From positions 47,420,027-47,484,026 of the forward strand of contig NC_079491.1 of NCBI RefSeq assembly GCF_020520425.1: DNA of 64,000 bases. Direction: 5' to 3'. Positions 1-11,294 of the stretch are shown here, piece by piece. The DNA comes from Spinacia oleracea (lineage: Eukaryota; Streptophyta; Magnoliopsida; Caryophyllales; Amaranthaceae). Position numbers and translations under genes: made by a program. Positions within the stretch are counted from its first letter, which is position 1. The number at the start of each line of letters is the position of its first letter. The notes beneath the pieces are model-generated. The model worked only from the letters and a program-made list of their open reading frames with translations. It did not search any database and was not told where the DNA came from.

Positions 1-200
1 TTTATTTTCGTTGATTGGTTTTGGAATTAAATCTATAGTTGATTATTTATAAACTTAAAGTTAGTTTTATGTTTTCTGCTGCAAAATTATGAATAAGCCG
101 ATACGTTTTCACACGGGCGATAATGGCCTTGATAATTCTCTACGTTTTATATTAAAAAGGTTATTTTAGAAATTAAAGAGAGAATTGTCGGGGTGTTACA
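1..200 (+). repeat. 3' end of a Ty3-gypsy-type LTR (partial at window edge)
   Basis: The segment ends in GGGGTGTTACA, the same kind of terminus as the gypsy LTR on the other strand at 6533. It is followed directly by a primer-binding-like stretch (AAGTGGTATTTTTGAGC, 201-217), a degenerate version of the initiator-Met motif TGGTATCAGAGC. This suggests the right end of a plus-strand 5' LTR whose start lies outside the window. No second LTR is visible, so the assignment rests on the terminus and the degenerate primer site. Confidence 0.5.
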
Positions 201-374
201 AAGTGGTATTTTTGAGCTATAGGTTTTACTGATTTTTCGTGTCTACTTTTTAAATTTTTAGGTGCCTAACTAACTAAATAAGTATTTACTTAAAGCGAAT
301 ATCTTTGAATTAATCGGCAACTATTAAATTAAATAAATTGAAATATTTTTGTTATTATTTAGAAAAAGTCCGAA
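201..374 (+). other. Short retroelement leader, AT-rich, non-coding
   Basis: This is the AT-rich stretch between the LTR-like end and the LINE fragment. No ORF or RNA gene is recognised. It probably is the truncated leader of the plus-strand gypsy-like element. Confidence 0.3.
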
Positions 375-1277
375 ATTATTTTAGGCTTCCTGCTTGTCAA
401 ACAATTCATCTAAGGATTTCTCAAGTACTGCACACTCCTCAATATTGGCTGTTGTCGGGTCTTTGCTTTGGGCTTCTTTCAAAAGTTTTTCGGCTTTATC
501 AATTTGCAGACCCAAATTCTCAAATTTCCTTCCACACCAACCCTTAATCTCCCCCATCAGACACTCAAGCCTAATCATCATCGAACCTCCCACAGAGCTT
601 TCCCATGCCTCCCTCACTACCCCTTCACACGAAGGGTCAAGAAGACAAGCTATCTCGAACTTGAAGGATTTCTTTCCCCGTTGTCTCTTCCGCCTAGGTC
701 TTTTGAAACAAGCAAAAATTGGCGTATGATCTGATTTGTAGCAGACTAGATGATCAACCCAAGCTTCCGGGAACAAGCGTCTCCACTCTTCATTACCACA
801 GAACCGATCAAGAAGTTCTCGCACAATTGTTTTATCAGGCAGTCTCCTTTCCCATGTATACCATAGGCCATTATAACCTAGGTCCCGTAGACAACAATCC
901 TCTAAAACCGCCAGAAAATCAGCAATAGCACGACGTTCTCTATCTGCACCCCCTTCTTTTTCTTCGTAGCCCAAAATCTCATTGAAGTCGCCCCCACTAG
1001 CAAAGGGCCATTAAACTCCTAACACAGAACTCATAACAGCTGCCAAGTTTTGTGTTTACTGCCCGTATCCCGCCACCCATACAGACCAATAAACCTCCAA
1101 GCTGACCCTTCCAATGGAACAATATCCCCGCAAATGTGATGCTTCGAAAGAGAGATAAGGGAGAAAGACATCTTTTCACTCCTCCAGTAAACACAGAGAC
1201 CACGAGATAAACCTTCACTACTCACTCCTATAACACAGTCAAAACCAAACCTATTCTTTAGACTCTCAGCGGCCGAC
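375..1277 (-). pseudogene. LINE endonuclease-domain fragment
   Basis: The minus strand encodes a piece of a plant LINE ORF2 apurinic-type endonuclease. The first part (about 1277-1031) reads ...NRFGFDCVIGVSSEGLSRG... and continues through WRFIGLYGW. After a frame change near 1000-1030, the second part (974-381) carries GYEEKEGGADRERRAIADF and then SDHTPI, whose His belongs to the endonuclease active site. Reverse transcriptase, 5' end, 3' end and poly(A) are all missing, and no target duplication was found. Both ends are abrupt: one joins the reverse transcriptase start of a gypsy element, the other an unrelated AT-rich leader. It is therefore an internal fragment moved by rearrangement rather than a normal LINE insertion. 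Family confidence is high; how it arrived is unknown. Confidence 0.8.
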
Positions 1278-4200
1278 TTATTCCTCTAGTTGGCCTTTTA
1301 ACTCATTCATTTCTGCTGGAGCCATTCGATAAGGTGCTTTTGAAATAGGGGCGGTTCCAGGCACTAAATCTATGGTAAAGTCAATAGGCCGATTGGGAGG
1401 CATCCCCGGGATCTCTTCTGGAAATACATCAAGGAATTCATTGACTACTCCAATATCCTCAGGCTGATCCTTGATCACATGCTCTAGGTTCCTCACATTG
1501 CATAAGAATTCTGGGTTCCCTTTACTGACTAGCTTCACGAGTTCCATTGCCGTGATGATTCCTATGTTCTTAGGCTTACCAAAACGACGATGTGACACTA
1601 CTTTGCCTAGGCTAGACCTCAAGTGAACCTTCTGCTTCTCACAATCTATTTTGGCTTTGAACTTGGCCAACCAATCCATCCCTAGAATTACATCTAGCTC
1701 TCCTAACTCAAATTCGATTAGGTTAGATAAGAACACGGTCTTGGCTATGGTCAAAGGCACATCTCTATGAATTTTGGTACACTTCACTATACTACCAGTA
1801 GGTATGACTATAGGTACCTCAATTGGTTCAGGCTCTTTCAACCCTAGTTTTCCCAAAGCATCTACTGATATAAAAGAATAAGTCGCACCAGAATCAAATA
1901 GAACTTTAACTAAAACGGAATTAATAGAAAAAGTACCCGCTGTGACGTCAGAGGAAGTCTCCGCTTCTTGCCTAGATATCACATTCAACTTTCCTTGGGC
2001 AACTCCTTTGTTATAGCCACCTCCATTGGTGTTCCCATTGTTGTTTCTGTTAGGTTATGATACATATGACAAAACATAAATCATGCGAAAAAACCATAAA
2101 TCCAGGAAACATATTATTCACACATAGTCATTTAGCATAGTTCAGATGCATACACTTTGTTGCGTGCCTCCTTAGCTGCGCCCGAACCAAACAAGAACAA
2201 GTCTTTAGGACTCCAAGTGCCGTCCCTCCGTAGATAGTCCACAGCACGTCCGGATCCGCCTTAAGCTTGACCAACTAGAATCGCCCTTAAGGTAGTATAG
2301 ATTTCGGCTAAATAGGGGCAAGAGAGTGGCTGATTTTTCTTGAAAATCTTACCTTTGAATACTTCAATTGTCTCTATAAATTATGACCCTAGGCACCTAT
2401 TTACAGAGGTATGGAAAAGGAATTATAATCCTACTAGGATTTGGATTTATTAATTTGAATCCAATTTGAACTCTAAATAATAAATTTAATCTATTAGAAT
2501 TAGGATTTAATCAATACACGAATTCCGATAGGATTAGGATTCGTTACGAACATGAGCATCGTATGGCCACGAGCATCGCACTACCCGCGCAGGCCTTGCG
2601 GCCCACACGGGCAGTCGCTGCTCGCAGCCCAACAGCACGCTTAGCGTGCGCGCACCAAGGCCTTGCTGGGCCTGGCCTTGCGCTGGGCCTGGCGAGGCTG
2701 TGGCAGCTCCATGTTGGGCGCTCAGCTTTCTGGGCACGGGCCTGGCTTCGTGCTGGGCCTTCGTCTAGTAAGCCTCGTCCGATGCTAATTCGTACGATGC
2801 GCTTCCGATTAAATTCCCGGTTCCGGAATTCATTTCCGATACGAACAATATTTAATATTTCCGATACCGGAATTGATTTCCATTTCGAACAAATATTTAA
2901 TATTTCCGTTTCCGGAATTATTTTCCGATTCCGATAATATTTTCGATTCTGACAATATTTCCGTCTCCGGCAATATTTCCGATTCCGGTAATATTTCCAT
3001 TTCCAATAATATTTTCCGATACGTACCATGTTTCCATTTCCGGCAACATCTACGACTTGGATAATATTTATATTTCCGATACGATCCATATTTCCGTTTC
3101 AGGCAATATCATCGTTTCCGGAGTATTCATTTCTTGCTTGTGACGATCTCAGCTCCCACTGAAACCAAGATCTGTCGATTCCGAATATCCATAGATGGAG
3201 TATTTAATGCCATTAAATACTTGATCCGTTTACGTACTATTTGTGTGACCCTACGGGTTCAGTCAAGAGTAAGCTGTGGATTAATATCATTAATTCCACT
3301 TGAACTGAAGCGGCCTCTAGCTAGGCATTCAGCTCACTTGATCTCACTGAATTATTAACTTGTTAATTAATACTGAACCGCATTTATTAGACTTAATATT
3401 ATATGCATACTTGGACCAAGGGCATTATTTCCTTCAGTTTCGGTTCCCATTCTGCTGTTGGTTTCCTCCAGGCTTTCCATGGTTCTGGTGGTTGACATTT
3501 CTGTTGCTATTGTTATTGCCATTGTTACCACCTTGGTAGTTCCTTTGGTTTCCACCTCCATTTCCCCCATTTCGGTTCTGATTGTTCCGATTATTGCCTT
3601 GGTGGTTACCTTGGTTAGGCTTTCCATTCTTAGAATAGCATTCATACTCCCTATGGCCTAACTTTTGACAGAATCTACAAATCACCAAATTTCCATCACA
3701 ATCCTTTCCAGGGTGATTCATGTTACAGCGCCTACATTCGTAGGTCCGTACTCCATTCCTTCCAGACTGATTTCCACCACCTTGGTTGTTGCGATTACCA
3801 CCATTGTTAGCCCTAAACTGGAAATTCCCATTTCCTTTGTGCTTCTTAAAATTCCCCTGATTCTGATGGTTATTCCCTTGATTCGAGCTTCCACCATCCT
3901 TTCTCTTTTCAGCACTACCATTCTTCCTTTGCTGTAACCCATACAGGTGAGAAGCTTTTCCGTACAGGGTGTCTAACGAGGTAAAGGTCTCTCCAGACAA
4001 CAACAGTTGTAAGTCCATGGTCAAACCATTCTCAAATCTTTGAGCCCTGAGCTCTTCCGTTGCCACCACTTCAGGTGCAAACCTAGACAGCTCTATAAAC
4101 TTAGAATAGTATTCCGTCACAGACAGACTTCCCATTTTGAGTTCAATGAACTCTTGCGCCTTTTGCTTTTTCAGATAAGGTGGGTAAAACTTGTCCCTTA

Positions 4201-4543
4201 GTGCAGTTTTGAATGCTTCCCATCCAAAGTTAGGTGTGGCTCTAAGGGTATTTTCACATCGTTGCCACCATAAATCAGCTTCACCTCTTAGGTAGTACAC
4301 AGCACTATTCACCCTAAGGTTTTCGGGGCAATTCACAGCTACAATGAGCTTATCAAACTCTCTCAACCGGTTCTCAAGCACACTGGGTTTAATCTCTCCG
4401 CTATAGAGTGGAGGCTTGCTTTGAGCTATTTACTTAAACATTTCCCCAGCCGGATCATGCATTGGGTTGGCTCTGGTTTGAGCTAGGTCTCGAACTACCT
4501 CAGCTAGTTGTCTAACCACTTCAGAAATCTCTTGGTTAGCCAT
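1278..4543 (-). pseudogene. Ty3-gypsy gag-protease, broken and split by a solo LTR
   Basis: On the minus strand gag begins at ATG 4543 (MANQEISEVVRQLAEVVRDL) and has an in-frame TAA at residue 38 (4430-4432). It then continues with a Retrotrans_gag domain (AVYYLRGEADLWWQR, then FYPPYLKKQKAQEF), a long Asn/Gly/Gln-rich tail, and a CCHC-like knuckle CRFCQKLGHREYEC. A solo copia LTR (2048-3436) interrupts the Asn-rich tail. Beyond it the same reading resumes with the aspartic protease motif VLFDSGATYSFIS and the first residues of reverse transcriptase (PISKAPYRMAPAEMNELK). The reading stops at the junction with the LINE fragment, so RT, RNase H, integrase and the 3' LTR are absent here. Layout, knuckle and tRNA-Met primer site suggest a chromovirus (Tekay/Del-like) lineage; that finer assignment is inferred. 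Confidence 0.85.
2048..3436 (-). mobile_element. Solo copia LTR (copy 1, minus orientation), inserted in gypsy gag
   Basis: This 1,389 bp element runs from TGTTAGGTTATGATACATATG to GGCATTATTTCCTTCA, the exact reverse of the LTR ends of the full copia element at 49913-60362. It is flanked by a perfect 5-bp duplication GTTTC (2043-2047 and 3437-3441), so it is one complete LTR with no internal region, i.e. a solo LTR left by LTR-LTR recombination. It contains the family's GC-rich block (about 2570-2790) and the CCGGAA/AATATT-type array (about 2810-3120). Confidence 0.95.
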
Positions 4544-6516
4544 ATCCCTTCTCCTGAATAAATAAAAAGGCTAACTTTAATATTGGTCGGACATGACATT
4601 ACTAAGGCACTAGTTCAACAACTAACCTACTCACAACAAGAACACATTTAGGCGCAACCTAGGGGAAGAGTTGGCGCCATTCTTGGGCCTTCTCACCCCA
4701 CTATTCGATGCAAGTAAATTTAGATGGTTGCTACTAAACCACCTTGCACATAAAATTTCATTTAAGAAATAACAAGTAATCCCTTTGCGATACCCACGGG
4801 ACTTAGAATTGAGAATTGAACTTAAAGGATAACGAAAAAAGAAATTCTATTCTTTTATTAAAACTCCAATGAGTAAGTCTTACATCCACTAATGCCATAG
4901 CATTTATTCTCCAACTATGATAAAACTAAAACAATAAATAGTAGCTTTGCCACTTTATTAATCAACGAAAAATAAAACTAAGGATTACATTTCTCTAGAG
5001 ACTAACGTCATCACGACGATCATTTCTTTCCTTGTATTGCTCTGGAGTAAAGTCTTGATCATTAGGATCATCCAAGTCTTCTTCCGGATCCGAGTCTTCA
5101 TCCATAGCCTCATCATTTTGTTGTGGCTCACTATCAACCACATTATTCTCTTCAAACTCATCTTCAGATCCACTGGATATCTCAATGGTGGGTTCAGGAA
5201 CTATAGGGTTAGGATTTTCAATCTCTACCACATCATCATCACTATCCTCCTCAACCTCACTAGCTTTCTCATCATGGATCATGCCATCCTCACCATCACT
5301 TTCTATTCCTCCATAGCCCATACCTAGACCCGCAGAGTACTTCCCATCCTCATAGCTATTTTCCGCAACCTCTAAGATAGTAGCAAGAACCTCAGAGTCA
5401 TACTTCCACCTACCATCACTAGTCCCATATTTGTACCAATTAGGGGTACCATCACCAAAATGCATGTCACTGAACTTGTTCTTGATGTCTATTTAAGGGT
5501 TCTTATGGGTAAACAATGTATAACCATACTAGCCATCATATCTTTGTGCCTAAGGTGGGGCATATTCTTGGTCGAAGCCAAATAGTCACAAGCAAACACG
5601 ATCTTCTGAACATACGTGCGAGGAGTCTCATTATCCATCTTCTCTAAGTATCCTAGACTGGTGAACTTAGAAGGTAGCATCCTTAATTCCTGAAAATTCA
5701 CAACTCAAAAGTCTTACTAACGCGTTTCCATAGAAATTCCAACCCCAAAAGGATACAATAAATAGTTCGTGGAGCCATACAATTTCAATGCACAAATATA
5801 TGCTCAACATGAAATATGATGCAATTAATCACATAAAGCAAGATAATACATGGTTAGAACATATACATGGCACTTAATAAATCACATTGTCACATCATAT
5901 GCATTCTTAGACTAACATGCCCTTCTTAGTCTACCCAAGTCCTCACTTGAAAATAATATTAATTTTCGAAATTAATTAAGAAATAACTCCTAACTTAGTT
6001 GAAATTATTTAAATTAAAATCGAAAATTAAAAAGAACTATTAATTAATTAAATAAATAAATAAATTTCGGATAATAAAAGAAAATTCCGAAAATTTTAAA
6101 AAAAATAAATTCGAAAAATATTCGAATAAATAAATAAGTAAATAATTAAAATAATTCGGATATTTAAATAAAGTAATTTCCGAAATTAATAAAATAAATT
6201 CGAATTATTTTAGAAATTTTCGAATAAAAAAAATTAAAAAAAAAATCGGAAAATTAATTAAATTAAATAATAATCCAAACTTTTCAACTCATTTTAAACT
6301 ACACAAAATAATTGATATTTGACCTTTAAAATATTGAGTACTCAAAATAATACGTTTTGACTTTAGGAAATTAATTTTCGAAAATCCTAGAGTTCCGCAA
6401 TCGTAGTTTAAGGATTTGCCACTTTGCACTATTAGTTAATGCAAAGCAGCTCTCAAACTAGAGCTCTGCAAATACCACTTTGTAGTATTACTTACTACAA
6501 AGAAGGACTGAAACTA
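4544..6516 (-). other. Leader of the minus-strand gypsy element
   Basis: This is the region between the primer-binding site and gag. About 5940-6300 is extremely AT-rich, with repeated AATTAA/AATAAA. It includes an acidic ORF (4995-5465) and a second short open stretch (5489-5701, start MNFQELRMLPSKFTSLGYL) in another frame just upstream. The rest shows no recognisable coding. A leader of nearly 2 kb is long but not unknown for gypsy elements. Confidence 0.6.
4995..5465 (-). CDS. Acidic ORF in gypsy leader, function unknown
   Basis: A 156-residue ORF lies between the primer-binding site and gag of the minus-strand gypsy element. The start MHFGDGTPNWYKYGTSDGRW is followed by a strongly acidic second half with runs such as EVEEDSDDDVVEIENPNP and DEDSDPEEDLDDPNDQD. 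No signal peptide, membrane segment or catalytic motif is visible. Immediately upstream, in a different frame, is a 70-residue open stretch (5489-5701) that looks like the N-terminal part of the same protein, separated by a frameshift and stop. It may be an extra element-encoded ORF, as seen in some plant gypsy lineages, or captured host sequence. I do not recognise the family. Its composition differs from the Asn-rich gag next door. Confidence 0.4.
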   Translation of the reverse strand: MHFGDGTPNWYKYGTSDGRWKYDSEVLATILEVAENSYEDGKYSAGLGMGYGGIESDGEDGMIHDEKASEVEEDSDDDVVEIENPNPIVPEPTIEISSGSEDEFEENNVVDSEPQQNDEAMDEDSDPEEDLDDPNDQDFTPEQYKERNDRRDDVSL

Positions 6517-6517
6517 A

Positions 6518-6529
6518 GCTCTGATACCA
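6518..6529 (-). other. Primer-binding site (initiator tRNA-Met) of the gypsy element
   Basis: The minus strand reads TGGTATCAGAGC three bases inside the LTR end. It matches the 3' end of plant initiator Met tRNA and fixes the orientation of the element and the LTR border. Confidence 0.85.
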
Positions 6530-6532
6530 CTT

Positions 6533-9476
6533 TGTAACACCCTAATAATTCCTTGCTTTTATAAAACCATTTTTCAACTTAAAATAAAGGAATTACTAAA
6601 GTATTACCGCCACCGTGATAACGGTTAAGGCTATTACCAGAATTACGCAGCGGAATTAAATGTCAACTAACTTTTTTTTAAAAACATAATTAATGAAATA
6701 TTGAGGTCTCCTACAATTTGGAACCATAATGGCCCAAAACCCAAAACATAAATAGTTTCAAACATGTCAAACATAATTAAAGTATTATTAAATAGTTCAA
6801 AATACGAAAACATGCAACTCTCTCGATCATCCCAAGCCACATGATTCCGATCTACCAACCTGCTATTTTATTCTACTCCCCATCAATGCAAGTGCAAATG
6901 ATAGATCATCATAAGGTCATTAAGGCAAAGGCCATGACCAAAACACACAAAGCACGTAGTCAGCAAAAGCTGAGTACTTACAAACATAGAGTGAATGAAA
7001 CTAAAACATGCATCACTCACTAAGTACTAGTCAACATGCAAAAGCCATATAATAATAAACAATCAATCCTGAATACAAGACTCGACTCTTGACTCGGTTC
7101 TTGACTCACAATTTAATTAGAATAAGCTTCGAACGGGCCAAAAGAATAATCCACAAAGGGAAAAGGTGATGGGAGCCAACCATACACCAAATATATAATA
7201 ATAAAATCGGGCCATACCGAGTGTCGGGCCATACCGACGGAATTCCTGCGCATAATATAAATGAAACAACGTCTTGTATCATTAGTAGGAATACGAGCTT
7301 TCCGGAAAGACTCCCCCCATTGTTCATACTCAAGGTATATACGTTCCAAGAGTTTTGAAGCTTGTTCTGGTTGCACTTTACGTTTATTAATATTTTATTA
7401 AAGGCGAACTCAAGACTCACCAACATGCACACATACAATTAATAAACGACAACCAAAACAATCTTATTTTAAATGCTTTAGGACTTGTGATCAGCAAGGC
7501 AAGACACTTGTGATATTACTACCATGTTCCTCCTCACCAAAGTGAGATTCCACATCATGCACATTAACATGAGGGTTGTGCCCTTGCACGAAAAATCCTA
7601 ATTCATTTCATACATAATATTCCCAACTGAACCCTACATGTGCGGTGGCTTACGTGAGCTAACCCTTCACATGTGGTAAAATAGATAGTACAACGAAGTA
7701 CGAATAATTGGCTCAAAGTATGCTAGACATCCCGTACAATAGCATACAAATAAATAATCCATCCCTTGCATGTGAAATAAACCATACATGCATTAATATT
7801 TGAACAACATGATTGACAATGAAATCCATACTCATAATAATTCCAACATGCTTGTTCAACAATTAATCCAATAAATCCAACATCACAAATCACATGCTCG
7901 TTCACCAAAATAAACATGATTCCACATAATGTAATTCACATCATCAACAATCATGTAACGTCATTGACAAAAGGTGTGGTCGCCCTAGACTTGTACGTAC
8001 CTTGAATACCTAAGCGTAGGGGCCACTTTGCAATAACGAGCACTCAACTAGAAATCACCTCCTATCATCAAAATAATGAAACTTGAATTATTTCCATGTT
8101 CATTAAATTTCCAGCAACTTTATAAAATTTAAAACCTCCTTTAGACTTTAGAATTCAATCGTTTTTCAATAATAAAAACGTCTCAATTTGCAAAATCAAT
8201 CCCTAGTACGAAAACATACTTTTTCCGCCTTTAAAATCAATAAAAATCAACACTTTAAACCTTTATTCAAATCTGAAAATATAATTGATTATCATAATTA
8301 AAATCATCACCTAATTATGCTAATTAATTGACTCATTAGGTCTAGGTTAAAACCCTAACTTGAAAATCCCAATAACACTAGTTTATTATCATAAAAATCA
8401 ATGCTTTATTCAATAAACAAATCTAAAAATTCATCCTTTAATAATTAAAACAAACCTAATGAATCACAACACGCAAATCCTCAAACCACGGTATTCATAA
8501 CCGGTTCCCAACATTTTAATTACTCAAAACAATATTAATATAATAATTTAAAATACGGAATTTAAATAGAATAGGTAAGGAAGAAGAGAATTATACCAAT
8601 CCGGCCTATAGCACGGAACAACCACGAATTAATGTGATTGGGCGAAAAGAGATTGGAAAACGAACACGAACAACACACGAACAACACCGCACACACACAC
8701 GCACGACTTGTGTGCGGGTGCGCGCAGCGTCGAAGGGGCGAGGCAGCAGCAACAGGCGCGAGCAAGAAGTGGGCGCGCGCGCTGGGCGCGAAGGAGAGAG
8801 CGAGAGTGTGGGTGCAGCGCTGTGCACGAGGGCACGAGCGAGAGAGAGAGAGAGGGTGTGGGTGTGCGATGCACACGAAGCAACAACACAGCAGCACAGC
8901 ACCAGCAGCTATGCGTGCTGGCTGGGCGGGCAGCGAGAGAAAAAGGGAGGGCGAGAGTGTGTGTGGGCGAGAGGCGGGCGAGCACGAGGGCTCGAGGGCA
9001 CGAGGCCGTGCGGGTGCCGAGCAAAGAGAGAGGAGAGGGAGTTGGAGTGAGGGGCAAGAAAAACAAAAGAGGGTTTATGAATTTTAGGGGCTCATTTAAT
9101 GATGGGGGAGTCCTATTTATAGGCTCCCTAATCCCTTGATGGGCTAGGCTTAGGAGATTTGAGTTGGGCTTAGGAAATAAATGGTTTGGGCTAGCTTAGG
9201 ATTTAAATTAAACTCTTTTGATTGGGCTCGTTTAAGAAACGAATTGGACTTTTTATATAAAACCCGAAACTTTAAAAATCATTTGCAACTCATTTAATTT
9301 CCTGACTCAAGGATTAAATTCGTTTCGTAATTAATTAAAATAATAAATATTCTAATTAATTAAAATACATTAAATAAAATGCATTTAAATAATATTTAAA
9401 TGTTAATAAATCGTAAAATGCTTTATAAATATAATAAAATATACTTATAAATATTATAAAAATACGAGGTATTACA
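6533..9476 (-). mobile_element. 5' LTR of the minus-strand Ty3-gypsy element (2,944 bp)
   Basis: On the minus strand the LTR begins TGTAATACCTCGTATTTTTA (from 9476) and ends GGGTGTTACA (6533), giving TG...CA ends, with a tRNA-Met primer site next to it. It is long, as in Tekay/Del-type chromoviruses. Flanking bases at 9477-9481 are ATACT, but the partner duplication cannot be checked because the other LTR is missing. The LTR contains a sharply GC-rich, purine-skewed block at about 8640-9060 (GCGCGC, GAGAGAGA and GTGTGGGTG runs) in otherwise AT-rich sequence. It interrupts the PPR pseudogene. Confidence 0.85.
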
Positions 9477-9819
9477 ATACTGTTCAAAAGTCGTCCACTA
9501 TGATCAAAACATTCGAAATTGTTAGTGATTATAAAAGCATGTAGTTGCATACAAAGCCGAGGAAAACCCATCCCAACAAAGGCATAAGCTAGTGAAATAC
9601 AGGTCTCTTCATTCATTTTCACACCAGCACTCCTCATTTCAAGAGCTAACAGAATAGCTTCTTCATAGTATGAATTCCACGAAAATCCTCCAACCATGGC
9701 TGTCCAAGAAACAACATTTTTTTCGGGCATTCTACGAAACAAACCATAAGTAGTCCATACTTCCCCAGCTTTACAATACCCAGATATCAAGGTAGTCCAA
9801 GTAATTACATTCACATCCT

Positions 9820-11294
9820 TGAAGGAAATAATGCCCTTGGTCCAAATATGCATTTAATGGTAAGTCTAATAAATGCGGTTCAGTATTAATTATACAAGTT
9901 AATAATTCAGTGAGATCAAGTGAACTGTATGCCTAGCTAGAGGCCGCTTTAGTTCAAGTGGATTAATGATATTAATCCACAGCTTACTCTTGACTGAACC
10001 CGTAGGGTCACACAAATAGTACGTAAGCGGATCAAGTATTTAATGGCACTAAATACTCCATCTATGAATATTCGGAATCGACGGATCTTGGTTTTAGTGG
10101 GAGCTAAGATCGTCAAAGGCAAATAAATGAATACTCCGGAAACGATGATATTGCCGGAAACGGAAATATGGATCGTATCGGAAATATAAATATTATCCAA
10201 GTCGTAGATGTTGCCGGAAACGGAAACATGGTACGTATCGAAAAATATTATCGGAAATGGAAATATTGCCGGAATCGGAAATATTGCCGGAATCGGAAAT
10301 ATTGCCGGAAACGGAAATATTGCCGGAATCGGAAATATTGCCGGAAACGGAAATATTGTCAAAATCGGAAATATTATCGGAATCGGAAAATAATTCCGGA
10401 AACGGAAATATTAAATATTTGTTCGAAACGGAAATTAATTCAGGAATCGGAAATGTTAAATATTGTTCGTATCGGAAATGAATTCCGGGATCGAGAAATT
10501 AATCGGAAGCGCGTCGTACGAATCAGCATCGGACGAGCTTGCTAGACGAAGGCCCAGCACGAAGCCATGCCCGCGTCCAACAAGCCAGCGCGCCACACGA
10601 ACAGCCAAGGCCACGCCAGGCCCAGCGCAAAGCCAGGCCCAGCAGGCCGTGGCTGCGAGCGTAGCTGCGAGCAGTGGGCTGCGAGCAGGCTGCGAAGCTC
10701 GCGTGGGCTTGTAGCTCGCGTGGGCCCAGCGGCCGTGTGGGCTATGCGCGGGCATGGCCTGCACGCTTGCGGGTCATGCTCGTGTAGTGTTTGTGCTTCC
10801 GTACGAAACCTAAATCGTGTAGAATTCGTTTAATGATTAAATTCCTAATCCTAATAGATAAATTAATTAATAAGAGTTCTAATAAGATTCTACTTAATTA
10901 ATTCGTATCCTAGTAGGATTCGATATAGCCTATAAATATGAGATCAATGCTCATATTTTATAACGAGTTTTTAAGTATTCTAAAAGTGAGAATTTTGAGC
11001 AAAAAATTCAGTCACATACTTTGCCTATATTGCGAAAATAATAGTACCTTAAGGGCGATTCTAGTTAGTCAATCTTAAGGCGGATCCGGACGTGCTGTGG
11101 ACTTTCTACGGAGGGACGACACTTGGAGTCCTAAAGACTTGTTCTTGTTCGGTTCGGGCGCAGCAAGGGAAGGCACGCTACAAAGAGTATGCATCCTAAT
11201 TATGCTAATTGTTATGTGGCCATTAATTTGGAATCCTGGCTTTTATGGTTTTTCCGCATGATTTATATTCGTTTATATGTATCATAACCTAACA
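9820..11294 (+). mobile_element. Solo copia LTR (copy 2, plus orientation), inserted in PPR gene
   Basis: This 1,475 bp solo LTR starts TGAAGGAAATAATGCCC and ends ATGTATCATAACCTAACA, the same termini as the full element at 49913. It is flanked by a perfect 5-bp duplication ATCCT (9815-9819 and 11295-11299). It is 88 bp longer than the LTRs of the full element; at least part of this comes from an expanded CCGGAA/AATATT array (about 10224-10500). Confidence 0.95.
10224..10500 (+). repeat. Variable short tandem array inside the copia LTR
   Basis: Units of about 18 bp alternate GGAAATATTGCCGGAATC and GGAAATATTGCCGGAAAC. The array is denser here than in the LTRs at 50225-50530 and 59288-59593. 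The units contain TTCCGGAA palindromes and TTCnnGAA spacing. Confidence 0.85.

Noticed and set aside
8562..9139. Several open frames of 98-149 codons in the gypsy LTR
   Set aside because: They lie in a GC-rich simple-sequence block, overlap on both strands, and consist of Arg/Ser/Ala-rich low-complexity protein.
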